A stretch of DNA of 64,000 bases from Deroplatys truncata (taxonomy: Eukaryota; Arthropoda; Insecta; Mantodea; Mantidae): positions 109,921,192 to 109,985,191 of the forward strand of contig CM060978.1 of the NCBI GenBank assembly GCA_030765065.1, written 5' to 3'. Every line of letters begins with the position of its first letter. Position 1 is the first letter of the stretch. This document shows positions 1 through 11,083 of the stretch, one piece after another. The notes beneath the pieces are model-generated. The model was not told the origin of the DNA. It did not search any database and saw only the letters and a program-made list of their open reading frames with translations. Made by a program: the position numbers and the translations under genes.

Positions 1-475
1 TTATGGTAGAAATATAACCAAGAGTTCTTTCCAAGTAACCAATACATTTATGGTATTTAAGTTCAATCCATTTCTCTTCTTTGTCACATAGTCTTTCCAT
101 CGAAATTTGGAAAATCGAGTGTCATTCCTAAATATTTTACCGAGTTGAAATTAGGGACTGTTGGTGAACTTATAAATATTGGCATAGCCTTAATCTTTTT
201 ATCTGTGAAGTTGATATGACAAGATTTAGTTTCATAGAGTTTTATTCTCTATTTTTAGTCCAAATGTTGACTTTTAAAAGCTCTTTGTACTTTCCGTGTG
301 GTTTCTTCAATACTGTCGCCGACGGTCATTATTAATATGCCGTCAGCAAACGTAACTGTAACTAGCCCTTCACGTACTCTCGTAGCTCTCTAGTACCGCA
401 GGAGATAGGTACAAGATTGGACCGAGAACACTACCCTGTGGAACTCCTGTAAAGAGATTTTGATGCTGAGTGGTC
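1..475 (-). mobile_element. LINE fragment, jockey-like reverse transcriptase, cut by window start
   Basis: Read on the minus strand, this translates piecewise into the core of a jockey-type reverse transcriptase. It has a VTVTFADG segment at the catalytic FADD position (about 325-365), followed by ETKSCHINFTDKKIK and a SVKYLGMTLD motif (about 95-230). These are the usual order of RT palm motifs and the KYLG box of jockey/BS LINEs. The frame is interrupted, and the second catalytic Asp is read as Gly, so this copy is dead. The 3' half lies beyond the window start. It differs from the LINEs at 49-52 kb and 54-58 kb, so it is a third lineage or a distant copy. Confidence 0.7.
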
Positions 476-584
476 TAAAGCACGAGTATTCAAACCTCTG
501 TCCAGATAGTTACAAATGGCGCAGATTTATAAAGGGTTGAACATATGAGTAGAGGAAGTTTGATAAAACCAGTCAAATAGTCTA

Positions 585-800
585 GTCCACCTCCGTGTTG
601 TAGAGGTAGCGTGTCTGCCCCGCACACGAGGTACTGAGTTGGAACCTCGGTTAGGACAGATTACCCCGATAAGGTTTTCTTCGGGGTTTTCATTATGCCG
701 AAAAGATGAATGTCGAGTAATATGAAGCTCTTTGGACCCCGGACTCATTTGAGCATCATTTCACACATTTCACTCATCGTCCCATATGACTCACCCTTTT
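585..800 (+). repeat. tRNA-headed SINE, family S2
   Basis: The head carries an A-box-like GTTGTAGAGGTAGC and a degenerate B box. It is followed by a body rich in GATAAGGTTTTCTTCGGGG and an ATTTGAGCATCATTTC stretch. The body is shared with the inverted copies at 8945-9165 and 27255-27480, which confirms a dispersed family. Confidence 0.65.
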
Positions 801-2335
801 CAAGGACATTAAAGTAATTAAAACAAAGCCTATAATTTTCACCAAGTCCCATAATTCAAGAGCACAAATTTGGTGACCAAGCTGCAGTTTTGTGTGTAAG
901 AGGTTGAAGGTAAATGACAAGGGTAGGTTCTAACGATATTTTAAAAGAAACTTATTTTAGCATAGTCACAGATTGAATTTGGGCTCAATCCGATGATCAG
1001 CATGGTCACAATTGAGCTCATAAGTTATATGCGACCTTTGTCAACATATTTCTTATAGGATTTCGCGGAATATGAAGCCTCTAATATCACCCTGTAAATG
1101 AGAGGAATTATTTTATTGCGTTTGCATTGAAAATGTGTAACATTTCAAGTTTCTAGCATTTCTATTACAGTCTGAATTTCGGACATACAAATGTATAGAA
1201 GCGGCGATTGATTTTTAATAAGCGAATAAGAACCGAGATTCATTATACTTGAAATAATATTACGACGCTCATGTGCCGAAATAGTTCGAACGAAGAATCG
1301 GGCATGCGTGCGACACCTTAAAAAATGTAACTTCTATGCTTGGTTACATCAGCTTAAAAAAAATGGTTGGTGCAAGATTAATCTGTAAGTAGTTCAACCT
1401 TACACACGAAAACATTTACACCAAATGTAATACTTATTCTAAAGCTCTATGACCTACCCTGGATAACGCTGGCTCTCTGCCATACTAAAACGTGTTATTT
1501 GCGGGACACTAGGAAAACGAGCGGTGTTGATGTAAATAACTACTTTCCTTTTGGTGATTGTAATTAGGTAGAATTCACTTGTGAGGATATACGTAATAAA
1601 ATTACACATTGATGAAATGAACTCCAGTAACGAAAAACTCCAACAAAGGTCACTTAGGTATTAATTTTTCTTAGATTACATCACAGTATATGAACGAAAA
1701 ACATGTTAACTATTCTTATTTAGCAGGCAAAGGTGACTTAAGAGGACTAGGGGATGAAGTAAAGCAGTGTCTGCGCAGGACATCTTCGTAACATTTGATG
1801 TGAACAATCACACGGCTTTCTCTATCAATAAAAAATTCACATAAGGGAGAGTTGCCTATATTGCAGCGTTTATAAAATCTGTACACCTAGTAGCATCTGG
1901 CATCTAGTGTTGGCATCATCAACTACTCGCAATTAGGCACCATTGTTTCAGTTTGAGCATTCTGTGGTTCCAACAAAAGAAGTACAGTTGTAATCCAATG
2001 TTTTGGGTACGTGGCTCTTCATAGGTGAATGTGCAAAGATAGCTTACTAATTTTATGTATTCCTGAATCTGTAATCGTTGTTATACACACGGAGGAACAT
2101 TAGAAACACAAAATGGCAAGGTTTCCTATTTTGTATCACCAGCAATTTCCAATATCGTACCTACACAGTTTTGGAAACCAGTTCTTAAAGGGTTTTCTTA
2201 AATAATTACTACTATCGTAGTCATCATTTCGCGACCAAATTCCTAAATAGATATTCGATTTTCTTGGCATTTACTTATTTTTTTTAATCACTTAGGTAGG
2301 TATTATTTTCTGTTACAAAGCCTCAATGAAAGTGT
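801..2335. other. no gene or recognisable repeat seen
   Basis: AT-rich sequence with stops in all frames. I recognise no domain, tRNA head or terminal repeat. Confidence 0.5.
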
Positions 2336-2353
2336 TGATCATAAAAATATCAC

Positions 2354-2517
2354 CTTTACTAAAATAACCGCGAAAAGAACAGCAGCAAGGACTCCAAGAC
2401 AAAGCCAGAGAGCTTTTGAGCTAACATGCAGTCCATATAAAGATACTTTGAAAACAGCAAAGGATAAAGTAAGACATAAAGCTGCGGCCAAAGAAACGAC
2501 TACAACAGTGACACCAT
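2354..2517 (-). CDS. candidate host exon, two membrane segments
   Basis: On the minus strand a 164-nt open stretch is bounded by a pyrimidine-rich acceptor (CTCCTTTTTGCAG at the high end) and a donor-like AAG/GTGATA at the low end. It encodes about 54 residues with two hydrophobic helices (GVTVVVVSLAAALCLTL and ALWLCLGVLAAVLFAVIL) joined by a short polar loop with Lys, Tyr and His. If the donor is not used, the frame stops eight codons later, so it could instead be a last exon. Composition is protein-like, unlike most random frames here. I do not recognise the family. No partner exon is visible nearby; the upstream side is an AT microsatellite. Confidence 0.3.
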
Positions 2518-2568
2518 CTGCAAAAAGGAGATGCTTTGATGCTGACAGCATTGCAGGGAAGACGAAAA

Positions 2569-2618
2569 ATATATATATATATATATATATATATCTATAT
2601 ATATAGATATATATATAA
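2569..2618. repeat. AT microsatellite, self-complementary
   Basis: About 25 AT units with two interruptions (CT and AG) placed symmetrically, so the tract can fold on itself. Confidence 0.9.
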
Positions 2619-3004
2619 AATGCCTGTAAATAGTAACAATCTCTAGTAGCATATCTTAATAAAATCAAATACAGCAGTTTTGTATTCCTTCACTGTCTTA
2701 AAGTGTAAGAAGGAAAGTCTAGTCCAATTTAGGAGCCCAATAGTACAAATTAGGAATTAGTACCAGTTTCCTAATTTGTACCACTGGCAGACTTTCGGAA
2801 ATATAAGTTCTTAGATACTTAAACGTTTTGATTTTGAATTGTTTAATATCAATACCTGAAGATAATATTATGTTCATCACATTAATATTGTTAAACACGT
2901 TTTATAAAGGCTTAATTGAGCTGCAATAAAAAACTATAAAGTGGTACAATTTGTGCAACTTTCCCCTACATCCGTAATACACTGTAATATAATCTTCTAC
3001 TCAC
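2619..3004. other. no gene seen
   Basis: AT-rich spacer. A small direct echo of AAATTAGGA/CTAATTTGTACCA occurs at 2745-2785, but there is no larger structure. Confidence 0.5.
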
Positions 3005-3260
3005 GTTACGCTATTCAGATATATTTTTACCTAGGAATGATTTCAATTTAAGCAATAAGTATTTAGCAACATGAAACATGCCCAAACGTCATTCACATAT
3101 TTAACAACAAGCCCTTGGGAGGGAGAAAAAAGAAGAATCGCAAACTTTCAAGCATGTCCGTTGCATGACGCACTTACGAAAGTGTAAACATACTCGTACA
3201 ATATGGGCTTTCGAAAACTGTTAACACTACGAAAGAATTTGACACAATGTGTGTAGTTTT
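3005..3260 (+). repeat. family B repeat, internal fragment
   Basis: Shares TATATTTTTxCCTAGGAATGATTT, the GAATCGCAAACTTTCAAGC stretch and GACACAATGTGT with the corresponding interior of the family B copies at 33.0-33.7 kb, 9.8-10.6 kb and 46.5-47.7 kb. Both ends are missing. Confidence 0.5.
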
Positions 3261-3786
3261 ATGAATTCCTCCGATTTCCCAGTTGATCCACCATAGATTT
3301 TGCCTACAGTTAATTTCAAATTAAGCCGTATATATTTATAGGTACTCAAGAAAGGGTCCTGGTGTAAACAAACGCACATGCCTTTGCTGCAGCACATTCA
3401 AGCGAATAAAAGTAGTTCGTTACTGCACTAAATGTATTATTACCCTTTTTATTCTTCAATAAATAAAGGTGAATAGAATTAGTATTTTAAAATCGTTTCA
3501 TTTTAACATAAAGTAAATAATTTGCTTTTATTTCTAATCACAGCCATGCAACCACCGGTATTCTCACCCTGTTTACTGCAGCGAAATGTAGTTATGCAAA
3601 TGCAGTACTGTTAATGTTTCGAAAATGAACGAGTAAGCAGTAGACAGAGCAGTGTGATTAAACATAGAAGTGGCAAAGCTCTTAAAATGGTGAAATAACG
3701 ATAGTTTTGAATGTGTTAAACAATTTGTTTGAGCGTTATTGTTATGGATGTCATTAAATTAACATCGAGTGAATGCTATTTTCAGT

Positions 3787-3896
3787 GAGAAGGAAGTGAA
3801 GGAGGCGGGACTGTGAAAACCCCAAAAAGGAACCGACGTGCAGCGTTTTAGGCAAAATGGACGACTCTGTGAATAGTACCTGCCATACGCTTCAAG
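3787..3896 (+). CDS. weak candidate start exon (ATG then splice donor)
   Basis: An acceptor-like TGCTATTTTCAG ends at 3786, and a donor CAAG/GTAAAT follows 3896. Inside, an ATG at 3857 in a good context (GGCAAAATGG) opens a 13-codon peptide, MDDSVNSTCHTLQ, before the donor, with an in-frame stop upstream. This would fit a first coding exon of a membrane protein (NST is an N-glycosylation sequon). Forty coding bases are too few to identify anything, and chance is a real alternative. Confidence 0.18.
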
Positions 3897-3899
3897 GTA

Positions 3900-4380
3900 A
3901 ATGGCTTCACCTAGCCCTTACCATTTTTTTTCTGCATAAACAGTCATAAAATATATTTCATAACATTTCTTCAACCATTCTCGAATACGCGAGGTTTGAG
4001 TGAAACATTTACATTTTGACGCTACCTAACCGGTCTAGGAGGGGAGATGCGCTAATGACTGTCCGAGTGATGAGACACCTTGTCACAGTCACCGTTCACT
4101 GCCTAGTCTCTCAGCATCAGTTGTGCACTCGCATCTATTTATGCCGTCACCGCATTTTCGGGAGTCATTTTACCAACCTATTCAGCGGGCGCCCACCTAG
4201 CAGGGAGCCGTGTGTCTGGAACGTTCTGTCTTTGTTATCGACCAAGCTGTGGCGTGTGTTAACTGTAGCTCACGCAATGTATGCAAATATTTCGGAGATA
4301 CATCGGGGAAGGATGGGTATGTGAGAAGCAAATTTGCCATTTGAAGACATTTGCTAGGGAAATTCCACGCATCATTCGCA
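3900..4380. other. no gene seen
   Basis: Moderately GC-richer than its surroundings (about 4020-4270). It contains an open frame of about 100 codons with no recognisable domain, which I treat as chance. Confidence 0.4.
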
Positions 4381-4382
4381 TG

Positions 4383-4683
4383 AACAGATTATTACAATAT
4401 TGTCTAGTAAATGTGTTCTCTTTAAGAGTAGAAGGTATAATGTACTTCAGTTGTACATTATATTGTCATTAAAATATTTTTTCATGGAGAAATTGTGCAA
4501 AGCAGTGTTTTATTTAGTTGTATATTTAGACTGGACAGATGATTCCAATAATGTCTAGTAAATGTGTCCTCTCTGAGAGTAAGAAGTATAATGTATCTAT
4601 TTCAGTTTTACATTATGCTACCATTAAACACATTTTTTCGTGGAGATATTGTGCAAAACAGGGCTTTATTTAGTTATCTATTT
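4383..4683 (+). repeat. tandem duplication, two units of about 151 bp
   Basis: The landmarks TGTCTAGTAAATGTGT, GTATAATGTA, TTTTTTC.TGGAGA.ATTGTGCAAA and TTTATTTAGTT recur at a spacing of 151 bp (for example 4401 and 4552). The units have diverged by scattered substitutions, so the duplication is not recent. Confidence 0.85.
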
Positions 4684-4737
4684 AAATATGGTATTATAAT
4701 TGATGACGAGTAAAGCTATTGCTCAGAGTTATACGAG

Positions 4738-5420
4738 GAGTGATCAGAAACTAAGGTTACAAAGAGATATTCCTGGAGTTTCGTCCATTATAGAAAAATT
4801 AGTAGTGTGTGGTAATTCTAATACATGCGGTTGGAAATGTGTAGAGTTTCAGTCACCCATCACCTACAGCTAGCAGGACATGTCAAGGGTACGTTTATTA
4901 GCAAGTCGTTGCTTTGTCTTCGTGCTGTGAAGTGTTTCGACAATACGTGTATTGTGTGTGATTTCCTTAGGAATGCTATTCTCTTATTTGTCCACGGAAA
5001 TGCCTGCCAACAAATTCACGCTTGAACAGCATATTTTATATACGATACATGCGTACAAACTGAATAATCTAGACAGGTATAGACAATTTCAGCAGCAATT
5101 TCCTGGTTATCCATTTCCGGATAGAGACACTGTGAGATGTTTGATCAATAAATTTAGAACAACTGGTTCGCTAAACGCTAAAAAATAAAGTTTATGGGAA
5201 TAATCCCCAAACCATAGACGAACTTAAGGGTAACATAAAAGCCGAAATTATGAGCATTACGCAAGAAGAATTAATTCGCGTGAATGGTAATTTCATCTGA
5301 AGATGTCAAGAATATCTTCACGTAGATGGACACCACTTTCAACAACACTTATAACAACGTTAGTACTCATTACATATATGTTACTAACACACGTGAGTAA
5401 GTAACCGGGAGCTACGGAAC
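4738..5420 (+). mobile_element. internally deleted Tc1/mariner-superfamily element
   Basis: The left side (GTGATCAGAAACTAAGGTTAC) resembles the terminal repeat of insect mariner-like elements. The interior joins an N-terminal DNA-binding segment directly to the C-terminal tail of the transposase; the catalytic core between them is gone. I could not find a matching inverted terminal repeat on the right, so the right boundary is approximate. The family is distinct from the mariner at 11-12 kb. Confidence 0.65.
5000..5351 (+). pseudogene. mariner-like transposase remnant (HTH part fused to tail)
   Basis: From an ATG at 5000 the frame reads 62 residues, starting MPANKFTLEQHILYTIHAYK and ending RTTGSLNAKK before a stop. 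This is the helix-turn-helix start typical of insect mariner-like transposases (compare RTTIHELYNKFQATGSVQAKK in the 11-kb copy). About one base later another frame runs NNPQTIDELKGNIKAEIMS through RCQEYLHVDGHHFQQHL and a stop at 5351, which is the C-terminal end of the same protein class. The D-D-D catalytic core of roughly 200 residues is absent. It cannot catalyse transposition but could be mobilised by a related enzyme. Confidence 0.7.
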
Positions 5421-7205
5421 GGAAAACCCCGCAGTGTAGTAGACTGTGTGCGGAGCACGCATTCGTGCGATTCGCGGCCTTGGCATAAAACGAAGGCATT
5501 GTAGAATCAGACTGAACAATTCAATGTCATGATTATATCATTCCAACTTTAGCCTACCCGCGGCATGTGCAGAAGAACAATTAATTATCATTGGTTGACC
5601 TCTTAGGGTTAATTATGAAACCCGAGACTTGAAGTTTTAATGCAGAATTCTGTTACAGTGATACATTTAGTAAAAATTAATAACAGATGTTAAAAAGCAC
5701 CCTAGCTACTGATATTTGCTTTGTCATAATGATGGTCCACTTTAAAAGGACAACTCAAAATTATATTTTCACAAATCATAGAATTTTGATTGCTGCCTTT
5801 TAAGTTTGAGGGTCGGTTGGTAAAAGCGTTCTATAACGTAAAAATGACATATTTTATTGATAGTGACAAGAAGAGGAAAATTGGATTACATTTCCTAATG
5901 TATATTTTCCAGGAAAAGCTCCAGTTATATCTCCGAAAACTGCCGCAAGCAGCGAAAATGTTTTTCCCTTCGTGTGAAGTTTCTGGAACTTCCTGAAATA
6001 CTGTTGCTCTGTGATGAACGAGTGATGGTACTGATTCACCAGTTCGCCTTTCCCCGTGTGTCTGTCCGTGACAATCTGAAGAGCTGAAGTCGCTGAAGTC
6101 ACTGCAGCAATGCATTACCTATGCCAAGGGGGAAAATGTGTGAAGGCATTTTAAAGAGATTCGCAATCTATGGTAACAAACTTAAGACCCCCTTGCCTTA
6201 TGAAAAACCACGCCTCCACCAGCAGTGATGTTCTATCTGTCAGCCTTTAGCTAGAACTATCAATCTGCAGCACAGCTTCCACTGGAGCAAACTGCTACCA
6301 AATACAGGGATGTCCAGTTTATTCCATTCTTTCTGTCAACTTTCCAGAGACCATCCAAAGTCGCGGCCGTCTGCTTCCAAGGGTCTTTTCAGTAATCCAA
6401 ATGCACAAAAGGAGACCAGTGATGCATAGATGACTTAACACGGATGTCGCTGAAACGTATGGAATGTATTCCCATTTCTCTCTCTCTCTATGTTCTCCAG
6501 AAATTTGTAGGCTGAAGCAGACGTATGGCTTGATGCCTTATCCTGATGCAACCAGACTTTATTTACATCTTCACGTAGGGAGCAGGGATTTCTGTATGGA
6601 AAATTGGCATCAGGACGTTAGTCTGATAATATGCCGACTTGATTTTCACATTTTTATGTATACACAAATTGTTAATTTGCCATTGTACTGTGGCTTGCTA
6701 TTACCATGAAACCATTGGGGATACTTTCGTTAGTTTCGTTACACCACTTTCAATTTTTTTTCTCCCCTAGGTCGGTAATATATAGCCTAGGGTTTGTCGT
6801 AGTCAGTTAAACATATGCCTCACCTAAAAAGACAGCAAACATTCACTTTTCTCCTGCTAGGTATCGTTTATACAGCTTTCTGCTGTTAGTGGCCTGTTCT
6901 GCAATGTGTTTAGGCAACAGCTTATATCCCCGGTTCTTATTGCACTTTTCTACATTCAAATCCTGGTTGATTATGGTGTTCACAGTAGTAACAGATCCCT
7001 AATTACAGTGCAATGGCCCTCTGAGTTGCAGAATTTGGTCAAGAGACATGGATGGACCTTCAACTCCGGGGTGCGACTGGTGGGCGGTCGTGGATATCCC
7101 TGCTTCTTGCCCTTTGGAATAAGTCCTGATGTGGCCTTAGCTTTTTTGTTGGGTTCACATGAGATCACTTTCTTGGATAGGGTAAAAACACACCTCTTGC
7201 ACTGC
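5421..7205. other. no gene recognised
   Basis: Several short frames on both strands around 5.8-6.1 kb and 6.9-7.2 kb have no recognisable domain. The stretch 7010-7200 is somewhat GC-richer but shows no SINE head. I cannot assign any function. Confidence 0.4.
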
Positions 7206-7412
7206 TTTATTTTAACTGCATAATAGGATTGTTTTATACTACTTTTCTGTTCCGATTTAAATTCATTTATATTTTTATTTTTGAGTTGATTTTCATTATT
7301 TTGATATGTTAACTATAAATCGTCATTATTGTTGTCAATTTAAATTTGTTAATTGTATGGATATACTTTGTCTATATGTCAGCCCTTAATTGAGGGAAGT
7401 GTTAATAAATAA
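7206..7412 (+). mobile_element. 3' end of R2-superclade LINE (5'-truncated copy)
   Basis: From TTTATTTTAACTGCATAATA to CCCTTAATTGAGGGAAGTGT this matches the 3' untranslated region of the LINE at 49-52 kb (there 52168-52368) almost base for base, and it ends in a short TAA tail. Only about 200 bp of 3' sequence was copied. That is classic 5' truncation of a LINE insertion and shows the family has inserted at least twice within this window. Confidence 0.85.
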
Positions 7413-7583
7413 CCTTAGAATACAAGTATTTTGTATCGGAAAGGGAAATAATGTACCCTTATCAGAATGGTGCTATTTTTAACGCCCTTTGATGCTGCAA
7501 GAACAAGAGCATACAATTGACAAACACAGTGATACACTCATACTGCTGAACTTTCATTAGGTTTCGCATGTTTCAACGCGGAG

Positions 7584-7811
7584 CTATTGTGCTCGTCTGA
7601 TATTTTTACCATTGATCGTGAACAACCCTCCGTATACTTTATATGTACATGCCATCAGAAGTACGCGAACAAATGATACCAGAATAAAAACACGTTTAGC
7701 TGGTTCCTTGAGTGTCCGATACAGTTCCATTATTTGTTCTGTGGAATAAGGAAATGTGCTACTCCCTCTGATTCCAGTGCTTCTAAAGAGCGACAAAAGA
7801 ATAGTCTTCAT
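7584..7811 (-). CDS. unrecognised 75-codon open frame
   Basis: Begins at an ATG (complement of 7809-7811), MKTILLSLFRSTG, and runs to a stop at 7584. The middle (YSTEQIMELYRTLKEPAKR) looks helical and amphipathic, and it is followed by a hydrophobic FILVSFVRVLLMACTYK segment. I know no family for it and see no splice sites that extend it. It lies between a LINE 3' end and an LTR-like fossil, so it may be transposon debris or chance. Confidence 0.2.
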   Translation of the reverse strand: MKTILLSLFRSTGIRGSSTFPYSTEQIMELYRTLKEPAKRVFILVSFVRVLLMACTYKVYGGLFTINGKNIRRAQ

Positions 7812-7959
7812 TTTATAAATAATCAAGATACATTACAGTTCCTTCCAATACGCAATAAAGATTCAAAAACTCCCAACTGATGCAGTAATTTGTATCACAA
7901 ATTATTTAATGTAAAGAATGATTATAGTATGAATATGCATTTTTGTGTGACATTGATTT

Positions 7960-8740
7960 GAGATGTTTGTTGATTGTAATTATTGTTGAGAAGTAAGTTT
8001 ATACGGCCTTACTGAAACTGACAATAATAGCGTGCAATAATGCAGCGAGGGGGTGAGCTGTTTATCATTATTAGAGACGAGGAAGTTACGTAATGTTGGC
8101 GCGTTTTATTAGCCAATAGCAACTCAGTTATAATCTTTAGGCATATCGGGGTGTAGGAGTATAAAAAGGGCTAGGTTAGAGATAGACCCCGTCAGTTCAC
8201 CGAAAATATTTGTAAAGTACACGTCGATTATCGATTCGCAAGTTACGCGTATCAGAGTTATGAAAAATCTCAAGTATTGTAAAGTTATGATACAAAAAGT
8301 TGAAGTACGCGAATTAAGAATGATCAGTAATGAAGTTATTATAACAGTTTCAGTTTGGCGAGTGTCTAGATCAATGTGTAAATGTGATAGTGAAAGTGTT
8401 CGACAATAAAAGTATAAAAGAAATTCTTTCATCAGTGTTATCTTTGGATAAAAGATTCCTTTCCGTTTACACAACCTGTATAAAGAGATGTGCTCGACCA
8501 AAAAGGATAATAGCTAGCCGGAGGACAGTAAACCAAAATTAAATAAAATAACAGTAGCATTCTTTCAAACGAACAATAATACTACCGCAAATTGCTAACA
8601 CCAGATGGAGCTACAAACCTAACAAAGAATCACGTCACAAAATAGCTTCACCACGCGGAGTAAACACACATACACAAAGATTATAAATAATACCGTCGCA
8701 AATTGGCTCCCAAACGTGGGGCTCAACAAATTAAATAATA
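7960..8740 (+). mobile_element. LTR-retroelement fossil: LTR-like promoter and primer-binding-site region
   Basis: A promoter-like TATAAAAAGGG at about 8160 lies inside a non-coding block that ends at 8700. Directly after it sits TTGGCTCCCAAACGTGGGG (8702-8720), which resembles the primer-binding site of insect LTR retrotransposons. No gag or pol follows, and the matching second LTR was not found, so this is an old, incomplete relic. Boundaries are approximate. Confidence 0.4.
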
Positions 8741-8944
8741 TTACAAGTATACCACTTCACAACAAACCATATCCTCCTAATTTAAAGTGGGATAGTGGAG
8801 ATGAAAATAAAGGTGGTTCCTTTATCAATTTTTTCAAATAAGTAACTTAAATTTATTATGATAATTATTGTTAAATGCTTGTACAGATTTCTGCACACCA
8901 TGCCTTAGCAAATGTTCAAACACAGCAACGTTAATTTTATTAAT

Positions 8945-9165
8945 AGTTTAACCTCCTTTAGCCGAATAAATCATATCCGACGATGACTGAATGAAATGCG
9001 CGAAAGAAATGATGCTCACATGAGTCTGGGATCCACAGAACTTAAGTTTCCCGACATTCATCTGTTTAGGATAAGGGAAACCCCGGAAAAACCCTTATCC
9101 GGGTAATTCAACTTAACCGAGTTATACCTCTTGAATTTGAGGTATAAACGCTACCCCCACACCCT
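8945..9165 (-). repeat. SINE family S2, inverted, tail and body
   Basis: Carries the S2 body in reverse: ATCATATCCGACGATGACTGAATG, GATGCTCACATGAG and GGATAAGGGAAACCCCGG. It ends at CACCCTACGAGGTGG, just short of a clear tRNA-like head, and abuts the next SINE head-on at about 9166. Confidence 0.65.
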
Positions 9166-9167
9166 AC

Positions 9168-9745
9168 GAGGTGGCGCGCAGTAACGTGTGCACTAGCATT
9201 TGGGAGGTCCCGAGTTCGATTCCCGGTGACCGCTCACTCGGGCCCATGGGTTTTTCGTGGTTTCCCCAGCTACACAGGCGAATGCTGGGGTGGTTCATCT
9301 CCTATCACGTCTCTTCTGCCCCCTTTCCTGTACCCATCATCTTCCTCGAAATCTTTTTCGGGTTGTAGGAACATGCGACGGGTTGCGGTTGGACGGTGGC
9401 TGTACGCCCTGTGGAAGTTTCATCCTGACATCGTCCAGGGACTATTCGGCTGGAACCCCCTCTGGATGCTTTCAGGCGGAGCTCCTTCAGGGACGCACCG
9501 GAGGCTCTTGGCCCAATTCATTGGCCTTGGGCGGTGTTGGAGGCGTTCAATCTGAAAACATTAGGGACCCCGTCTGTGCTTGCGCCCGTCGTCATCTGGA
9601 TCTGGTCGCCTTTCAGATCTCTACGCTCATCCCTCTCGAGAGTCACGGTAGAAGCTCAAAGGGCCGACAGAGCCATGGCAAGTTAGCGGCGATTTGCAAG
9701 AGCAGGCCTTCAGACTATAGTAGAACATCCTTGAAGGCCAGCGCA
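9168..9745 (+). repeat. GC-rich SINE-like repeat, family S3
   Basis: Starts with a tRNA-like head containing a clean B box (GAGTTCGATTCCCGG at 9210-9225). It is followed by GGGTTTTTCGTGGTTTCCCC and AGGCGAATGCTGGGG, a block familiar from insect dispersed repeats. It stays distinctly GC-richer than its flanks to about 9745. The open frames here (up to about 180 codons) are a by-product of low stop density, not a gene. The right limit is approximate, and the part past about 9380 may be a separate repeat. Confidence 0.55.
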
Positions 9746-9797
9746 CTACAAACAGCTATTTCTATCCTACGAAATATCTTTTATTACTTTCTAAAAG

Positions 9798-10636
9798 AAA
9801 TCTGATGTGATGCATTCAACGACGTCCTCTACTAACAACAAATGCATATTAATCCGTTATATATTATACTATAAATACGTATAAAGATATTCTACCCACA
9901 ATACATTTTGGCTAGGAATGACTTCAAATTAAGGAAGAAGTGCTTGATTTCAATGCATGCTATAACATGCGTAAACAGCATTCAAACATGTACTTATGCA
10001 ATGGAAAGAAAGTAAAGAAAACTTCAAGATATCCGTTAGATACTCTTGGAAATGGTTTAAACTTGCAAAAGGGAATATTCCGAAAACGGCTAAAGCTACG
10101 CAACGAAAAAAAAATTATTGGACACAAATTGTCTGTTTTAATGAGTGCTACATTTTCCATTTATACATTTTTATATGTACTTTAAAGTTTCTTAATTATA
10201 CAACATTTAATTGAATAAAAGAGATTTCACAGGCTATTCATAGAGAGTTTAAATTGTGCTTTATTTCTCATTCCAATATATCAAACACGTGATATTATAA
10301 TAAAAATGGTTAGAGCCGCTTTTGAGAAAACAGAACGTAACGAAAAACGTTTCCATTAAACATTTCCTTGAAAATCTTCTTCTCAAATCTTTGGAAAATA
10401 ATTTATTTACTAAGTTTGATATTCGTCCGACTTTTCGTTTTTGAGTTCTTCCCCTCTCTCTTTGGTAGGCCTTTCTCACTCTTTCTCTCACACACTTATA
10501 CACTCGCGCTGACGCTTTCCTAAAATGTTCTTACTTCGGTGGACCTCAAAACGCGTATTTCCCGTCAAATTTCCATCTCAAATTTTTGGGGAAATATAAT
10601 AGTTCTTGTACCTTGCGGTAAAGAAAGTAACAATTA
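9798..10636 (+). repeat. family B repeat, long diverged copy
   Basis: Runs from the left-end motif TCTGATGTGATGCATTC to the right-end motif AAAGAAAGTAAC. Internal landmarks of the family are in order: GGAATGACTTCAAATT, TCACAGGCTATTCATAGA, GGTTAGAGCCGCTTTTGAG, TTTTCGTTTTTGAGTT, and CCTCAAAACGCGTATTTCC. At the place where other copies carry a CA repeat, this copy has a CT- and CA-rich tract (10440-10500). Confidence 0.7.
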
Positions 10637-11083
10637 ACGGATATTATTTGTAGGCAGAAATGTTTCCCGAAATATTACATTTTTAATTTTCGGAAAATGT
10701 TCGTCCCAACTAGTAGCATGCTTCACGCTGTTGTGGAGCAGGTCGATGGTGGGACTATTCGGGTACTACCGCTATCGGCTTTAAGTTGGAGTTTCCTTCA
10801 GGGATTGTTATCGGCGTGGTTGAGTTCCGTCCCAAAATGGGAGAGGTATTGGTAGAATTCCATTCTTACACATTTTGCAGTCATAAGGCTGGCTGTAGCT
10901 TATTAAATAAACGGCCTTTGAAAGTGTGATCTTACGTGCATAAAATCCATTATTTTTCAAAACGAGCACCGATTCGAGTGATCAAAAGCGCATGCATGTA
11001 AATGTAGATATTCAACTAGCTAAATACATAGAGAACTCAGATATTTAATAATTAATAGTTAAACAAGTGCATTGTGCTATAAC
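10637..11083. other. spacer with a GC-richer patch
   Basis: 10690-10850 is GC-richer than the flanks (GTCGATGGTGGGACTATTCGG) but shows no tRNA boxes, frame or terminal repeat that I can name. Confidence 0.35.

Noticed and set aside
8124-8501. 125-codon minus-strand frame
   Set aside because: It covers the LTR-like promoter region on the opposite strand; composition and position argue for chance.
9226-9805. Frames of 109 and 182 codons
   Set aside because: They run through a SINE head and its GC-rich body, where stops are rare. No domain and two overlapping frames of equal quality.
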